Notes: generated from the sequence alone by a model not told the origin. A DNA stretch of 64,000 nucleotides from Candidatus Hadersleviella danica (GCA_016711405.1 JADJSZ010000022.1:30991-94990), one strand, 5' to 3'. Counted from the stretch's first letter, positions 50,125 to 59,029 are shown. Translations and numbers: made by a program.

Positions 50125-50845
50125 TTAGCGGCTTTTGGCGACCAAATAGGTGTAAATGCCTGTCAGCATAGCGGCAAAGATAAACCATTGGATGGCGTAA
50201 CTTAGGTGGTCGCCTTCGTCGAGGGTTAGGTCGGCCGTGAGTTGGTAGGGTAGCTCTCTATCGGGGGGTGGGGGTGGCTCCTCCAACAAATAAACGGGCA
50301 AAATCGGGTAGCCAAGATGGTCGGCAATGGCGGGCACATCAATGCGGAACAGTTCGTTGTCGGCCGTAATTTCGGTCACACGGCCGCCGCTCAACCCCTC
50401 CGAAAGCTGGATGCGCCCCGTGACCGATACCACCCCCGTTTGATGATAATCGGCCGCGTTGGCCGCCTCGGCACTGGGGAGCCAGCCTCGGTGAACGAGC
50501 ACGGCCACATCCCCCCCCTCTAGCACCAACGGAACCAGCAAATAGACCCCCGGTTGTCCTTCATAATTTTGGGAGCGCACCAGCAGTTGCCCTGCAAGGT
50601 CATATTGGCCCACGGCCGTGGCCTGCCGATTCCACATGGCGGGTAAATCTATGGCGGTGGGCAAATTGTTCAAGCTGAGGGGGGCGGCATTGATTTCGGC
50701 CGCCTTGACAGCATTTTCCCCCCGTCGCCATTCCAGCCGTTCTAACTGCCAAAAACCGAGCCGCACCAAAAACACAATACCAAGCACAACAGCAAGGGGT
50801 GGCCCACCGCCAGCGCGGGGAGAGGAAGGTGGAGAGGAGGGTCAT
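50125..50845 (-). CDS. SURF1-family cytochrome oxidase assembly protein, frameshifted
   Basis: Helps insert haem a into oxidase subunit I. From ATG 50845 (MTLLSTFLSPRWRWAT) the frame breaks at a four-base run (50796-50799); removing one base joins it to VVLGIVFLVRLGFWQLERLEWR, the classical SURF1 N-terminal helix with LGFWQLxRxxWR. The rest is intact: PVxLEGGDVAVLVHRGWLP and C-terminal HLSYAIQWFIFAAM. About 239 aa when repaired. It is followed upstream by CtaG and a FixH/YtkA-like gene, so this is an oxidase-assembly group. Confidence 0.85.
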
Positions 50846-50869
50846 GGGGAGAGGGGGAGCAGTCGGTGC

Positions 50870-51418
50870 TTACGGCTTACGGCTTACGGCCTTATTCCCC
50901 CGCGCTTGCCAGCCCATCCAGCCCAAGGTGATGACAACGATAGCGATGCCCCCGATGAGCATCCAGTTGGTTTGGCGAATTGGTGCGGGGACATCCATCT
51001 CAAATTCGGCCGTGCCCGATTCCCCATCTTTGCTAACGTCTATGTGGATGAGCCACGTCCCTTCCTCGTCGAGGTCTATATAGCTTTCGTAGAACAGTTT
51101 GTTGGTGGCATTGAGATGGGTGGCGGCGGCTTGGAAGACTTCCCCGTTCGGTTTTGTCAAAGAAAGTTGAATGTCAGCATCTAGCACCACCACGCCCTGC
51201 GCCACTCGTTCGGTGGGCTGGCCAAGGGCGGCGATAAAATTGGCTGGCCCAGCTACCATCGGATTAGGCAATGTCCAGATAGAGAGCAGAAATGGGCCAG
51301 CAGATTGGCTGATGAGGCGTGGTTCTCCGCCGCCGTGCGCGGCCGTGCGCGGTGCATAGGCTCCAAGAATGAGGAGAAGACCCGCTAAAAGGGTGAATAG
51401 AGCATATTTTTTGTTCAC
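50870..51418 (-). CDS. Membrane-anchored FixH/YtkA-like protein
   Basis: 182 aa: signal peptide (1-27), periplasmic beta-sandwich domain (about 30-145; SLTKPNGEVFQAAA, YIDLDEEGTWLIHIDVSKDG) and a C-terminal helix (151-170). The layout matches FixH/YtkA-type proteins linked to copper delivery to oxidases, but no copper-binding Met/His cluster is obvious. Its start overlaps the CtaG stop by four bases (ATGA), so translation is coupled. A role in oxidase maturation is inferred from this context. Confidence 0.6.
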   Translation of the reverse strand: MNKKYALFTLLAGLLLILGAYAPRTAAHGGGEPRLISQSAGPFLLSIWTLPNPMVAGPANFIAALGQPTERVAQGVVVLDADIQLSLTKPNGEVFQAAATHLNATNKLFYESYIDLDEEGTWLIHIDVSKDGESGTAEFEMDVPAPIRQTNWMLIGGIAIVVITLGWMGWQARGNKAVSRKP

Positions 51419-52332
51419 AAGGTGGTTCCTTCAATTTCAATCAGGGGGGATGGGATGGCCGACGGCCGATATTTCGTCCGCCGCTTCTCTTCATGTTTCA
51501 ACCAACGCGCAATCAGCACAAACGCGGTCATAAAGTGCATCATACTCCCCAAGACCCACATAATAATCCCTGCCAAGGTCTGGTCATTGATGACCGACAT
51601 GCCCAAAGGGGCAGGTAAACGGGGCATACTCTCATAGTGGGGGTACAGCACATTGGTGGCAAAGGCGATAACCACCCCCGGTGCAAAGCTGGCGGGCACA
51701 CCCGCCAACGCATACGCAATGCGGGCAGGGCGCGACATGAGTTTATGAATACGTGGCCCAGCCCCTGTAATGTGCCATGAATAGAGCATGGAACTGGCGA
51801 AAAAAGTGAGATGCTCTAAATCGTGAATCCACTCCATTTCTAAGGCGGCTCCGTATAGGTTGGGGTCATGCCAGCCCCACAAGATAGCCACCATAATAAA
51901 CCAACTGATGCCCGGTGTGGTGGCCGCGCGAAGCCATGAACGACTATCTGCTTCGCGGTGCAACAGCCGCGAGAGGGCATTTCCCACTTTATCTCGCGCT
52001 GGGGCGGGCAACCCCCACAAAAGAAAGGGAAAGGGGTTGGCCAGAAGGATGAGGGGCACGGCCCACATGCTTAAAAGCACATGTTGAATCATGTGCATGT
52101 AAAACAGTTGGCCGCTCAAAATATCCACAGGGGACATGAGGGCGATGACCAGCCAGAAGAGGCCAAACCAATAGGCGAATAAACGCCAGCCATTGGCTAA
52201 CTGGTTTTGGTGGGATTTGCGCCGCAACCGCCACCACCCTGTGGTGTAGAGCGCACCCAAGGTGAAGAAGAGGAGGAGCAAACCCGGCCGCCAATCCCAT
52301 GAGCGGAGGATGCTGTTGAGAACGGGATCCAT
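51415..52332 (-). CDS. ctaG: Cytochrome c oxidase assembly protein CtaG (caa3 type)
   Basis: A 305-aa polytopic membrane protein with about seven helices. Conserved HMIQHVLLSMWAVPLILLA, ILWGWHDPNLY and WIHDLEHLTFFASSMLYSWH carry the His residues typical of caa3_CtaG proteins, which support CuB insertion or assembly of caa3 oxidases. Fits the A2/caa3-type oxidase encoded at 22-26 kb. First gene of the assembly group ctaG, FixH-like, SURF1. Confidence 0.92.
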   Translation of the reverse strand: MDPVLNSILRSWDWRPGLLLLFFTLGALYTTGWWRLRRKSHQNQLANGWRLFAYWFGLFWLVIALMSPVDILSGQLFYMHMIQHVLLSMWAVPLILLANPFPFLLWGLPAPARDKVGNALSRLLHREADSRSWLRAATTPGISWFIMVAILWGWHDPNLYGAALEMEWIHDLEHLTFFASSMLYSWHITGAGPRIHKLMSRPARIAYALAGVPASFAPGVVIAFATNVLYPHYESMPRLPAPLGMSVINDQTLAGIIMWVLGSMMHFMTAFVLIARWLKHEEKRRTKYRPSAIPSPLIEIEGTTL

Positions 52333-52740
52333 GAGGGAGGAGTGAAAGGTGAGAAGTGAGAAGTGAAAGGTGAGCTATCTATTACCCCCATCTTTTGTAC
52401 CTCGAGAGATGACCTCTAATTTTTATTGCAAAGGCGCAAAGGTGCGAAGACGCAAAGGGTTTTTGGTGGATTAGCTCTCGAGGTCAACAATCAAGCCTAG
52501 GGCTGAAAGCCCGTTTCATACCAGCCTAGGGTGAAGCCCTAGGAAGGGGTTGTCGTTGATTCGCTGTCCGAACGTGGGGTAAGTTAACCCGAAGCGGGAC
52601 GGCCGTCAAGGGCGCAATCAAAAGGCCATCAGGGGATAGTTTATACAGTTTCCCTTAAATTCATATCACATTTAGAGGGCAAAACCTTCGAGAGTGGTGA
52701 ACCATGTCACGTGACCAGTTTTTCGCCCTGTAGCGAATAG
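52333..52740. other. Intergenic, about 400 bases: repeats, no gene
   Basis: Contains GAGAAGTGAGAAGTGAAAGG words (52335-52375), GCAAAGGCGCAAAGGTGCG words (52428-52460), a dispersed inverted repeat CCTAGGGCTGAAAGCCC ... CCTAGGGTGAAGCCCTAGG (52496-52543), and the palindrome GTCACGTGAC (52706-52715). Confidence 0.6.
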
Positions 52741-52769
52741 CTGACCGCGAACTGCTCCCCTGCTATAAT
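52741..52769 (+). promoter_or_regulatory. Promoter with TATAAT next to start codon
   Basis: CTGACC (52741-52746), 17-base spacer, perfect TATAAT (52764-52769), then seven bases to ATG 52777, implying a leaderless mRNA for the methyltransferase. Confidence 0.6.
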
Positions 52770-52776
52770 TCGGCCG

Positions 52777-53604
52777 ATGATGAGCAACAAACCAAACGAC
52801 CCCAAACCATTGCCCTCCACCCTCTATACCGAGGAGTATTTCCTGACCGCGTGTGAGGGATACGATGAATTTATCGCCTCTGAAGGGGCGCACCTCTCCC
52901 GCCGTTTGCACGATGCCTTTGCCGTAGCCGAGGTCACGGCCGGGATGCGGGTGCTAGACGTGGGGTGCGGCCGTGGCGAAATTTTGCGCCACTGTATGCG
53001 GCTGGGGGTGGAGGCGTATGGGGTGGATTACGCCGAAGCGGCCGTTAAAATGTCGCTCGACGTGGTGCAAGCGGAGCGCAACTCAGGTGATGCCATCTCC
53101 AGCCAAGCCAAGGCAGGAGTGAGCTACGCCGATGCCAAAAAACTCCCGTTCCCCGACAAATACTTCGACCGCGTGCTCATGTTTGATGTGGTGGAACACC
53201 TCCACCCGTGGGAGTTACACAAGGCCATCTTAGAGGTGGGGCGGGTGATGAAGGATGACGGCCGTTTTATCATCCACACCGCCCCCAACAGGTGGTATGA
53301 TGCCTACGCCTACCCCATCGTGCGCCTTGTGCGCACCCTGATGGGGCAAGGGGCACATTACCCCAAAGACCCACGCGCCATCACGCCTGTTAACCAAGAT
53401 GTGCATGTCAACGAGCAAGATTTGTTGAGCATGGGGCGCACCCTGCGGGCGGCAGGCTTTGCTGGCCATGTGTGGCTCGATTCCCCACCCCAAAATCGCC
53501 AAGAAAATGCGTTGATGGCCTTGCTCCGCAAAATCGCCTTTGACGTGCCCCCCTTCCGCTGGTTTTTCGAGCGGGAGGTGTTTGCGGTGGCGAAAAAACA
53601 ATGA
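52777..53604 (+). CDS. Class I SAM-dependent methyltransferase
   Basis: 275 aa. SAM-binding motif I VLDVGCGRGEIL (about 59-70), motif II YGVDYAEAAV, motif IV FDRVLMFDVVEHLHPWEL. Soluble, of the UbiE/Coq5-like class; substrate unknown. The late YDAYAYPIVRLVRTLMG and C-terminal PPFRWFFEREVFAVAKK are typical of methyltransferases in glycan/lipid loci, but no such genes are adjacent. Confidence 0.85.
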   Translation: MMSNKPNDPKPLPSTLYTEEYFLTACEGYDEFIASEGAHLSRRLHDAFAVAEVTAGMRVLDVGCGRGEILRHCMRLGVEAYGVDYAEAAVKMSLDVVQAERNSGDAISSQAKAGVSYADAKKLPFPDKYFDRVLMFDVVEHLHPWELHKAILEVGRVMKDDGRFIIHTAPNRWYDAYAYPIVRLVRTLMGQGAHYPKDPRAITPVNQDVHVNEQDLLSMGRTLRAAGFAGHVWLDSPPQNRQENALMALLRKIAFDVPPFRWFFEREVFAVAKKQ

Positions 53605-53918
53605 GCAATGAACAAAGGTAGTTGGGGGTTGTGAGCCAATATGTTGACAAGCGAAGAAACGTCACGTTTTTAGCCTGAGCAAATGGATTTAGCAGGTCTT
53701 CTTTCAACGTAAAAGGCGCAAAGAAGTGCCTGAACTCTTTGCTTTATTGTTCTTTTGTCCTTTTGTAATAAATTTTATTGCAAAAAGGCAAAAAAGGAAA
53801 GGGCAAAGGGTATTTAGCAGAAAGAACGCTTTGTGGAACTCAGCTTGTATCACAAAACCAACACTTGACACTCTGGAAAATTGCCTAACTTACAACGAAT
53901 GTTCTAAGGAGTAAAACC
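53605..53918. other. Intergenic, 314 bases: words, no gene
   Basis: Contains AAAGGCGCAAAGAAG, CTTTGCTTTATTG and a mirrored GGCAAAAAAGGAAAGGGCAAA word around 53735-53810. An AAGGAG site precedes the TPR gene. Confidence 0.5.
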
Positions 53919-55217
53919 ATGAGCGAATTTAACTCTTTGCCTGATTCTGGCCAGATGGGGGGACAGCCCGCCAAACGCAATTGGCTGTTGATTGGGGGGC
54001 TTGGTTGTGGGGGGGTGGTTGTCCTCTGTTTCATTGTGTTGTTGGTGGGGGGGCTTTTGTTGGTGCGCCAGCGCGACCAGTTGTTGGAATCGGCCGCTAC
54101 CCATCGCGCCAGCGGCAACTACGAGGCGGCCGTGGCCGACTTGCAAACGTTGGTCAGCGAACATGCCGAATCGGACCAAGCGGCCGAGGCTAAGTCGCTC
54201 ATCCCCCAAGTGGAGCTAGAGTGGGCGGCCGATTTGCGCGGCCGAGGGGAATACCTTGCCGCGCTGGAAAAGTATGGCACGGTGAACGACCCGGCCGTGG
54301 CCACCGCTAAAAACGAGGGCGTGTGGGAAACCCATCTGGCATGGGGCACCGCCTTGTTGGCCGAAAACAAATACGCTGAAGCCCTCAAACAGTTCAACAC
54401 CGTCACCAATCTGGCCCCCGAGGGGAGCGATGTAAGCGGCCGTGCCCATGCGGCCATCCCCCCAACGTATGTGGGGCTGGCCGAGGAAGCGTTGGCGGCG
54501 GGCGATATTCCCACAGCCTATACCCATTACACCACCGTTTTTGAGAATTACCCCAGCGGCGACGGCCGTGAGTTGGCTCTGGCCAGTTTTGCCACCCAAT
54601 TTACAGCCCCCCTGCTCGCCTTTGCCCAAAGCAAGATGACCAGTCAAGTGTACAGCGATGCCGTCTTTTCGTATGAGGCGTTGGTGGCTTATGCCCCCAC
54701 CAGCCCCGAAGCGGCCGAGGCTTTGGCGGGTTTGCCCAATGCCTATTACCTCTGGGCGCGGCAATTGGATGAAGCGGCCGAATACACGGCCGCCATCGAA
54801 AAGTACGAGTACCTGCTGGCCACTTACCCCAATAGCGAGTTTACCGATAAGGCGCAAAAAGGGATGATTGACGCACAGGTAGCGGCCGTGAACGCCAGCG
54901 GTGATGCGGGCCAACTGCCCAGCCCCAGTCGAGGCGGTAGTGGCAGTGGCAGTGCGGCCGACACCGCCACCTATATTGTGGAAAACGACACAGTTTGCCC
55001 CATTTTGCTCCTCGCCAGCGGCCCCGGTTCCCAATCATTGGCCATTCCCGCTGGGCAAACCACCGAATCGGAGTTTCTGCCGGGCACGTACAATGTGGTG
55101 GTGCAGGTGGATGGGGAGGACAAGCTCTCGGCCGATTGCCAAAACATTATCCCCTTCACAGGCGAATACATTTTTGATGGCGGCTATGAGTACAACTCGA
55201 GCTTTTATATTGAATAA
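53919..55217 (+). CDS. Membrane-anchored TPR protein
   Basis: 432 aa: Gly-rich cytosolic start, one membrane helix (about 23-50, LLIGGLGCGGVVVLCFIVLL), then TPR-like helical repeats about 55-330 (ASGNYEAAVADLQTLVSEH, RGEYLAALEKYGTV, ENKYAEALKQFNTV, AAEYTAAIEKYEYLLATYP). A Ser/Gly linker follows, then a C-terminal beta-rich domain of about 90 residues with two Cys (NDTVCPILL, SADCQNI). A scaffold or assembly role is likely; specific function unknown. AAGGAG site before the ATG. Confidence 0.8.
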   Translation: MSEFNSLPDSGQMGGQPAKRNWLLIGGLGCGGVVVLCFIVLLVGGLLLVRQRDQLLESAATHRASGNYEAAVADLQTLVSEHAESDQAAEAKSLIPQVELEWAADLRGRGEYLAALEKYGTVNDPAVATAKNEGVWETHLAWGTALLAENKYAEALKQFNTVTNLAPEGSDVSGRAHAAIPPTYVGLAEEALAAGDIPTAYTHYTTVFENYPSGDGRELALASFATQFTAPLLAFAQSKMTSQVYSDAVFSYEALVAYAPTSPEAAEALAGLPNAYYLWARQLDEAAEYTAAIEKYEYLLATYPNSEFTDKAQKGMIDAQVAAVNASGDAGQLPSPSRGGSGSGSAADTATYIVENDTVCPILLLASGPGSQSLAIPAGQTTESEFLPGTYNVVVQVDGEDKLSADCQNIIPFTGEYIFDGGYEYNSSFYIE

Positions 55218-55564
55218 ACATGTGTTTCATTTGGGCTGGTTGACCCCCTCGACCTGCGGGGGTTCTAAAACCCCGTCGGTCTGAACCACAAAAACGGCAT
55301 CAAGCATATGCCGAGGTGATGTTTCGGAAAGATGCCAGTATCAACATTCGGCTCTCTGCTATTGATGATTGGCAGGCTTTGCCCACAAGTTACACGAGAA
55401 TGGCTGAATTTAGACGGCACGGCCGAAACCACTTATTTGGCACTTTATTCGCAACCAATAGTCTGCTAACAGAGTTGGGCGGTGCAATCAGAAGGAGATT
55501 GAAAATAGAAACCTACGATGACGACCTCAGCAACTTTGAAGCCAATGGCGCCGCACCTTTGCCC

Positions 55565-56311
55565 ATGACAAATGATGCCGGTTACATTGAAAATAATGGC
55601 GCTCGCATCTGGTACACAACCTATGGGTCTGGCTCACCCGTCATCCTGCTACACGGTGGACTGGGGCATAGCGGCAATTGGGGTTATCAAATCCCAGCCC
55701 TCGTCAGCAATGGTTATCGCGCTATTTTGATAGACAGCCGTGGTCACGGCCGAAGCACACGCGACACACGGCCGTATACCTATGAATTGATGGCATCAGA
55801 TGTATCAGCTGTGATGGATGCCTTGAATCTTGAAAAGGCGGCTTTTGTGGGGTGGAGCGATGGCGCATGTATTGCCTTGATTCTTGCGTCACAAATCCCC
55901 GCACGTGTGGCAGGCGTGTTCTTCTTTGCTTGCAACATGGATCCAAGTGGAACAAAGGAATTCGAATTTACCCCCATCATCGGCCGTTGCATCACTCGAC
56001 ACATGAAGGACTACGCCGAATTATCACCCACACCAGATAAATTCGAAGCGTTTTCTGATGCTGTTGGCCTCATGCAAAAAACACAACCTAATTATTCGGT
56101 CAACGATTTGGCTCAGATTAGCGTGCCCGTAAAAATCGTCCAGAGCGAACATGATGAATTCATTAAGCCAGAACACGCCGAATATCTCGCTCTAAACATT
56201 CCAAACGCTCAGCTAGTTAACCTACAGGGCGTGAGCCATTTTGCACCGCTACAAAGACCTGAGCAATTCAATAGCATCATGCTTGCCTTCCTCGGTGAAG
56301 TCTCGCCTTGA
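55565..56311 (+). CDS. Alpha/beta hydrolase
   Basis: 248 aa from ATG 55565. LLHGGLGHSGNW (oxyanion), DSRGHGRST, nucleophile VGWSDGACIAL, catalytic acid near QSEHDEFI and His in VSHFAPLQRPEQF. The elbow G-W-S-D-G is characteristic of a subgroup often called 3-oxoadipate enol-lactonase-like. The frame stays open back to GTG 55316 (an AGG site lies there), but those 83 residues look unrelated to the fold, so the shorter start is preferred. First of a block of small accessory genes. Confidence 0.8.
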   Translation: MTNDAGYIENNGARIWYTTYGSGSPVILLHGGLGHSGNWGYQIPALVSNGYRAILIDSRGHGRSTRDTRPYTYELMASDVSAVMDALNLEKAAFVGWSDGACIALILASQIPARVAGVFFFACNMDPSGTKEFEFTPIIGRCITRHMKDYAELSPTPDKFEAFSDAVGLMQKTQPNYSVNDLAQISVPVKIVQSEHDEFIKPEHAEYLALNIPNAQLVNLQGVSHFAPLQRPEQFNSIMLAFLGEVSP

Positions 56312-56447
56312 TGCAAGATAATAAGAAGCACTCTTTTCTACCCCACCACCCGACAAAGCGTTTTCTCCACTGCTTGCTTTTTCTATTTGGATGGCTTGGC
56401 GCCGTCCACCCCAGTGCGAGTAACGCAAACCGTTAGGTATAAGTTCT

Positions 56448-56816
56448 ATGACACCCAAAGAAGTCATCAAGGAGTGGATTCACCGATTCAATACAGGAGA
56501 TGTGGACGGACTGTCGGCCTTGTATGCGGCCGATGCGGTGAACCATCAAGTCGTAATGGATCCACTTCACGGCCGTTCTGCTATACGACACATGTTCGAA
56601 GTGGAATTTGAACGGGCAAAGATGGTTTGTATCGAAGAGAATCTGTTTGAGTCAGGGGAGTGGGCGGTGTTGGAGTGGCGTGACCCGTTGGGTCTTCGAG
56701 GTTGCGGCTTCTTTCATGTCCAAAATGGTCAGATTGTTTTTCAGCGCGGGTACTTTGACCAGCTTACCTTTTTTCGGATTCAGAATCTTCCGATCCCAGA
56801 GCGTTATCTTGGATAA
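56448..56816 (+). CDS. SnoaL/NTF2-like protein
   Basis: A 122-aa single cone-shaped domain: VIKEWIHRFNTGDVDGLSAL, YAADAVNHQV, CGFFHVQNGQIVFQRGYFD, typical of SnoaL-like polyketide-cyclase/ketosteroid-isomerase relatives. Enzymatic role unknown. The region just before the ATG contains GTTAGGT, which fits an integron attC core (GTTRRRY). The start has no Shine-Dalgarno. Confidence 0.82.
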   Translation: MTPKEVIKEWIHRFNTGDVDGLSALYAADAVNHQVVMDPLHGRSAIRHMFEVEFERAKMVCIEENLFESGEWAVLEWRDPLGLRGCGFFHVQNGQIVFQRGYFDQLTFFRIQNLPIPERYLG

Positions 56817-56867
56817 CGAGGTGTGGCAAGTCCTTAGAGCGGCAATGCCGTAGGGAGTGATTCAGCA

Positions 56868-57404
56868 ATGAACGTAGAAATTAAGTTAAGCACTGAGGAC
56901 GATGCGCCGATTATTAGAAATCTGTGGCCACTCTATCAACACGATGTGTCGGCGTTTGATGGCGCTGTTCCGAACCAGCACGGTATTTTTAGCAGTGACA
57001 ACGAGACAGCCACTTGGGCACAACACGCGGCCTCGCTAGATTCGTGGTGGAGAGATCCTCATGCGCTCTTTCCTTACCTGATTAGGGTGGATGGTGCCCC
57101 TGCTGGATTCAATTTGATTGCCGCCCAAGCGAGGCTTGACAAGGGGATTTCGGCCGATTTTGTGGTGCATGAGTTCTTTGTCTTACATGCCTACCGAGGA
57201 AGCTCTACCGCAGAACGAGCGGCCGTTGAGGGATTCAATCAGCACAGAGGGAAGTGGGAGGTCGTGACTTACCCAACTCATTTGAAAGGTATCTTATTCT
57301 GGAGAAGGGTTATTGGTCAGTATACAGCAATGCAATTTTCGGAAGAGGAAATTGACCATCCTTGGGGGCGGAAAGTTGCCTTCCATTTTGATAATGCCAT
57401 CTAA
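56868..57404 (+). CDS. GNAT-family acetyltransferase
   Basis: 178 aa. VVHEFFVLHAYRGSSTAERA (about 96-116) is the acetyl-CoA loop region; the C-terminus GRKVAFHFDNAI is typical of this group. Substrate unknown. The stop codon is directly followed by CG-AC (TAACGACACACGG) as in many cassette genes. Lower GC and few CGGCCG sites compared with the left of the window. Confidence 0.78.
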   Translation: MNVEIKLSTEDDAPIIRNLWPLYQHDVSAFDGAVPNQHGIFSSDNETATWAQHAASLDSWWRDPHALFPYLIRVDGAPAGFNLIAAQARLDKGISADFVVHEFFVLHAYRGSSTAERAAVEGFNQHRGKWEVVTYPTHLKGILFWRRVIGQYTAMQFSEEEIDHPWGRKVAFHFDNAI

Positions 57405-57591
57405 CGACACACGGCAACGCAACTGGGTTGGGGGTGGGAAAGCAGGTGTGGGTGCGGCCGACGAACATGACTATTGGCCATTTCTCGCTTGACACCCCCT
57501 ATCTTTCCTTTGGAGACGGCCGAATGCCCTCAAATGAGCTGGAACTGCAAGAAAGACGCTTCTGGCTGGTGACCAAGCAAAGGAATGCTCG

Positions 57592-58020
57592 ATGAACCTG
57601 CACGAACAAATCAAAGAGTACATAGCTACTCAACCTGAACCAAAACGCAGTGACATGCAAGAACTGCACCACATCATTCTGGAGCTGATGCCCGAATGTA
57701 AATTGTGGTTTATAGATGGCAAAGACGAGAAAGGTCAAACGGTCTCTAACCCTAACATCGGGTATGGCTTCCGAACCATCCAGTATGCCGATGGGAAAAC
57801 GGGAGATTTTTATCAAATTGGAATCAGTGCCAACACCACAGGAATTTCTGTCTACATTCTTGGGATAAAAGACAAGAAGTATTTAGCGCAGACATATGGC
57901 CAACAACTCGGCAAGGCCAATGTCACAGGGTATTGCATTAAGTTCAGGACGTTAAAAGATATAAATAAAGACATCCTTGCAAAAGCAATCCGAGATGGGA
58001 TTGAGCAGACAAGCCCCTAA
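57592..58020 (+). CDS. DUF1801-type protein
   Basis: 142 aa. ELHHIILELMPECKLWFIDG and QIGISANTTGISVYILGI match DUF1801/YdhG-like domains, small soluble proteins of unknown function often found in mobile or accessory regions. The start ATG 57592 has no strong ribosome site. The stop is followed by a dispersed CCCTCACCC inverted repeat. Confidence 0.75.
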   Translation: MNLHEQIKEYIATQPEPKRSDMQELHHIILELMPECKLWFIDGKDEKGQTVSNPNIGYGFRTIQYADGKTGDFYQIGISANTTGISVYILGIKDKKYLAQTYGQQLGKANVTGYCIKFRTLKDINKDILAKAIRDGIEQTSP

Positions 58021-58047
58021 CATCCAAGTTTCTATTTGTGCGGAATC

Positions 58048-58134
58048 AAACCCCTCACCCTAACCCTCTCCCACGGGGAGAGGGAGCCAGTCCCCCTCTC
58101 CCTTGGGGAGAGGGGCTAGGGGTGAGGGGTGTTT
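58048..58134. repeat. Dispersed inverted repeat CCCTCACCCTAACCC / GGGGTGAGGGG
   Basis: AAACCCCTCACCCTAACCC ... CTCTCCCACGGGGAGAGGG and its second half CCCTCTCCCTTGGGGAGAGG, ending GGGTGAGGGGTGTTT. Nested inverted repeats of a type common in bacterial intergenic REP-like elements; could terminate the convergent genes. Confidence 0.75.
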
Positions 58135-58172
58135 GCCCCGAGGTAGCAAAAGATGTGGGTAATAAATAGCAC

Positions 58173-58658
58173 TTACATCAGTGAAATCGCTACCTCCTCA
58201 AGTAAGTCCATGGCATCTTGCATACCAGCTTCCATGCCAGAGCCAACATGCGCATCACGATGCTCCTGATTCTCATGTTGTACCAGTAGCGTAAGGGTCG
58301 TCTGATTCCCCTTTGCAGTTAATGTTAACGTGTTGAGAGCTTCCCCTTCGGGCATCCCTTCAAAAACCTCTGTGAAAACGATACGTTCGTGTGGGTTGAG
58401 TTCCCGGTACTCACCGTGAAAAGCCACCTCAAAGCCATCCTCCATCACCATCACCCAACGCCAGCTACCACCAACACGCAAGTCAATATCCGCGATAGTC
58501 ACGGCCCCACGTTTGGCCGACCACCACCGCTTAACCAATTCGGGCGTTGTCCAAGCCTTGTAAACGAGATGCGCGGGGGCATCAAACGCACGGGTAATCA
58601 GAATCTGGGTATCGGATGGCAGAGTAACCTCTGCCTTTTTATCGTTCAGTGTCATCAT
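58173..58658 (-). CDS. SRPBCC/AHSA1-domain protein
   Basis: 161 aa. ITRAFDAPAHLVYKAWTTPE, WWSAKRGAV and the C-terminal GMEAGMQDAMDLLEEV are the activator-of-Hsp90-homologue-1-like (SRPBCC) pattern. AAGGAG seven bases before ATG 58658 decides the start; two further ATGs are close. It overlaps the ArsR gene by 20 bases, a very common ArsR-AHSA1 operon pair. Probable ligand-binding or stress role. Confidence 0.85.
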   Translation of the reverse strand: MMTLNDKKAEVTLPSDTQILITRAFDAPAHLVYKAWTTPELVKRWWSAKRGAVTIADIDLRVGGSWRWVMVMEDGFEVAFHGEYRELNPHERIVFTEVFEGMPEGEALNTLTLTAKGNQTTLTLLVQHENQEHRDAHVGSGMEAGMQDAMDLLEEVAISLM

Positions 58659-58995
58659 TGTCATTCTCCTTATCTTTAAGTTCTTCTAACAGGTCATCCA
58701 GTGCCTGAAAGCGTTCTGACCATGTTTGTTCATAATTTTTGACCCAGTTGTAAATGGGTTTCAGAGCGTGTCCATTTAGGCGATACAACCGTTGCTTCCC
58801 TTCGGTACGCACTTCGACCAATCCTACTTCGCGAAGCACCTTGAGGTGTTTCGATACCAAGGGTTGAATCACGTCAAGCTGTGCGACAAGTTCATTCACA
58901 GAGCGTTCCCCCTCAGCGAGAATATCCAATATCTGCCGCCGCCGAGGCTCTGCGACTGCGTTGAAAGCGTCTGTTGTTGTTGATGCGCGTGCCAT
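58639..58995 (-). CDS. ArsR-family transcriptional regulator
   Basis: 118 aa. AEPRRRQILDILAEGERSV, recognition helix QPLVSKHLKVLREVGLVEV and wing EGKQRLYRLNG. No metal-binding cysteines. Autoregulation is strongly suggested: a 20-base palindrome lies between consensus -35 and -10 boxes directly upstream. The -10 is six bases from the ATG, so the message is probably leaderless. Confidence 0.9.
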   Translation of the reverse strand: MARASTTTDAFNAVAEPRRRQILDILAEGERSVNELVAQLDVIQPLVSKHLKVLREVGLVEVRTEGKQRLYRLNGHALKPIYNWVKNYEQTWSERFQALDDLLEELKDKENDNDDTER

Positions 58996-59001
58996 AAAAT
59001 T

Positions 59002-59029
59002 ATTATATACCCATATGGGTATATGTCAA
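59002..59029 (-). promoter_or_regulatory. Consensus promoter with ArsR operator palindrome
   Basis: Minus strand: TTGACA (59024-59029), 16-base spacer, TATAAT (59002-59007), both perfect. The spacer is a perfect palindrome, ATATACCCATATGGGTATAT (59005-59024), a typical ArsR-type operator. ATG follows 6 bases after the -10. Confidence 0.9.

Noticed and set aside
55316..55564. N-terminal extension of the alpha/beta hydrolase
   Set aside because: The 83 extra residues do not resemble the fold and the domain starts cleanly at ATG 55565; kept as a note since an AGG site exists at 55313.
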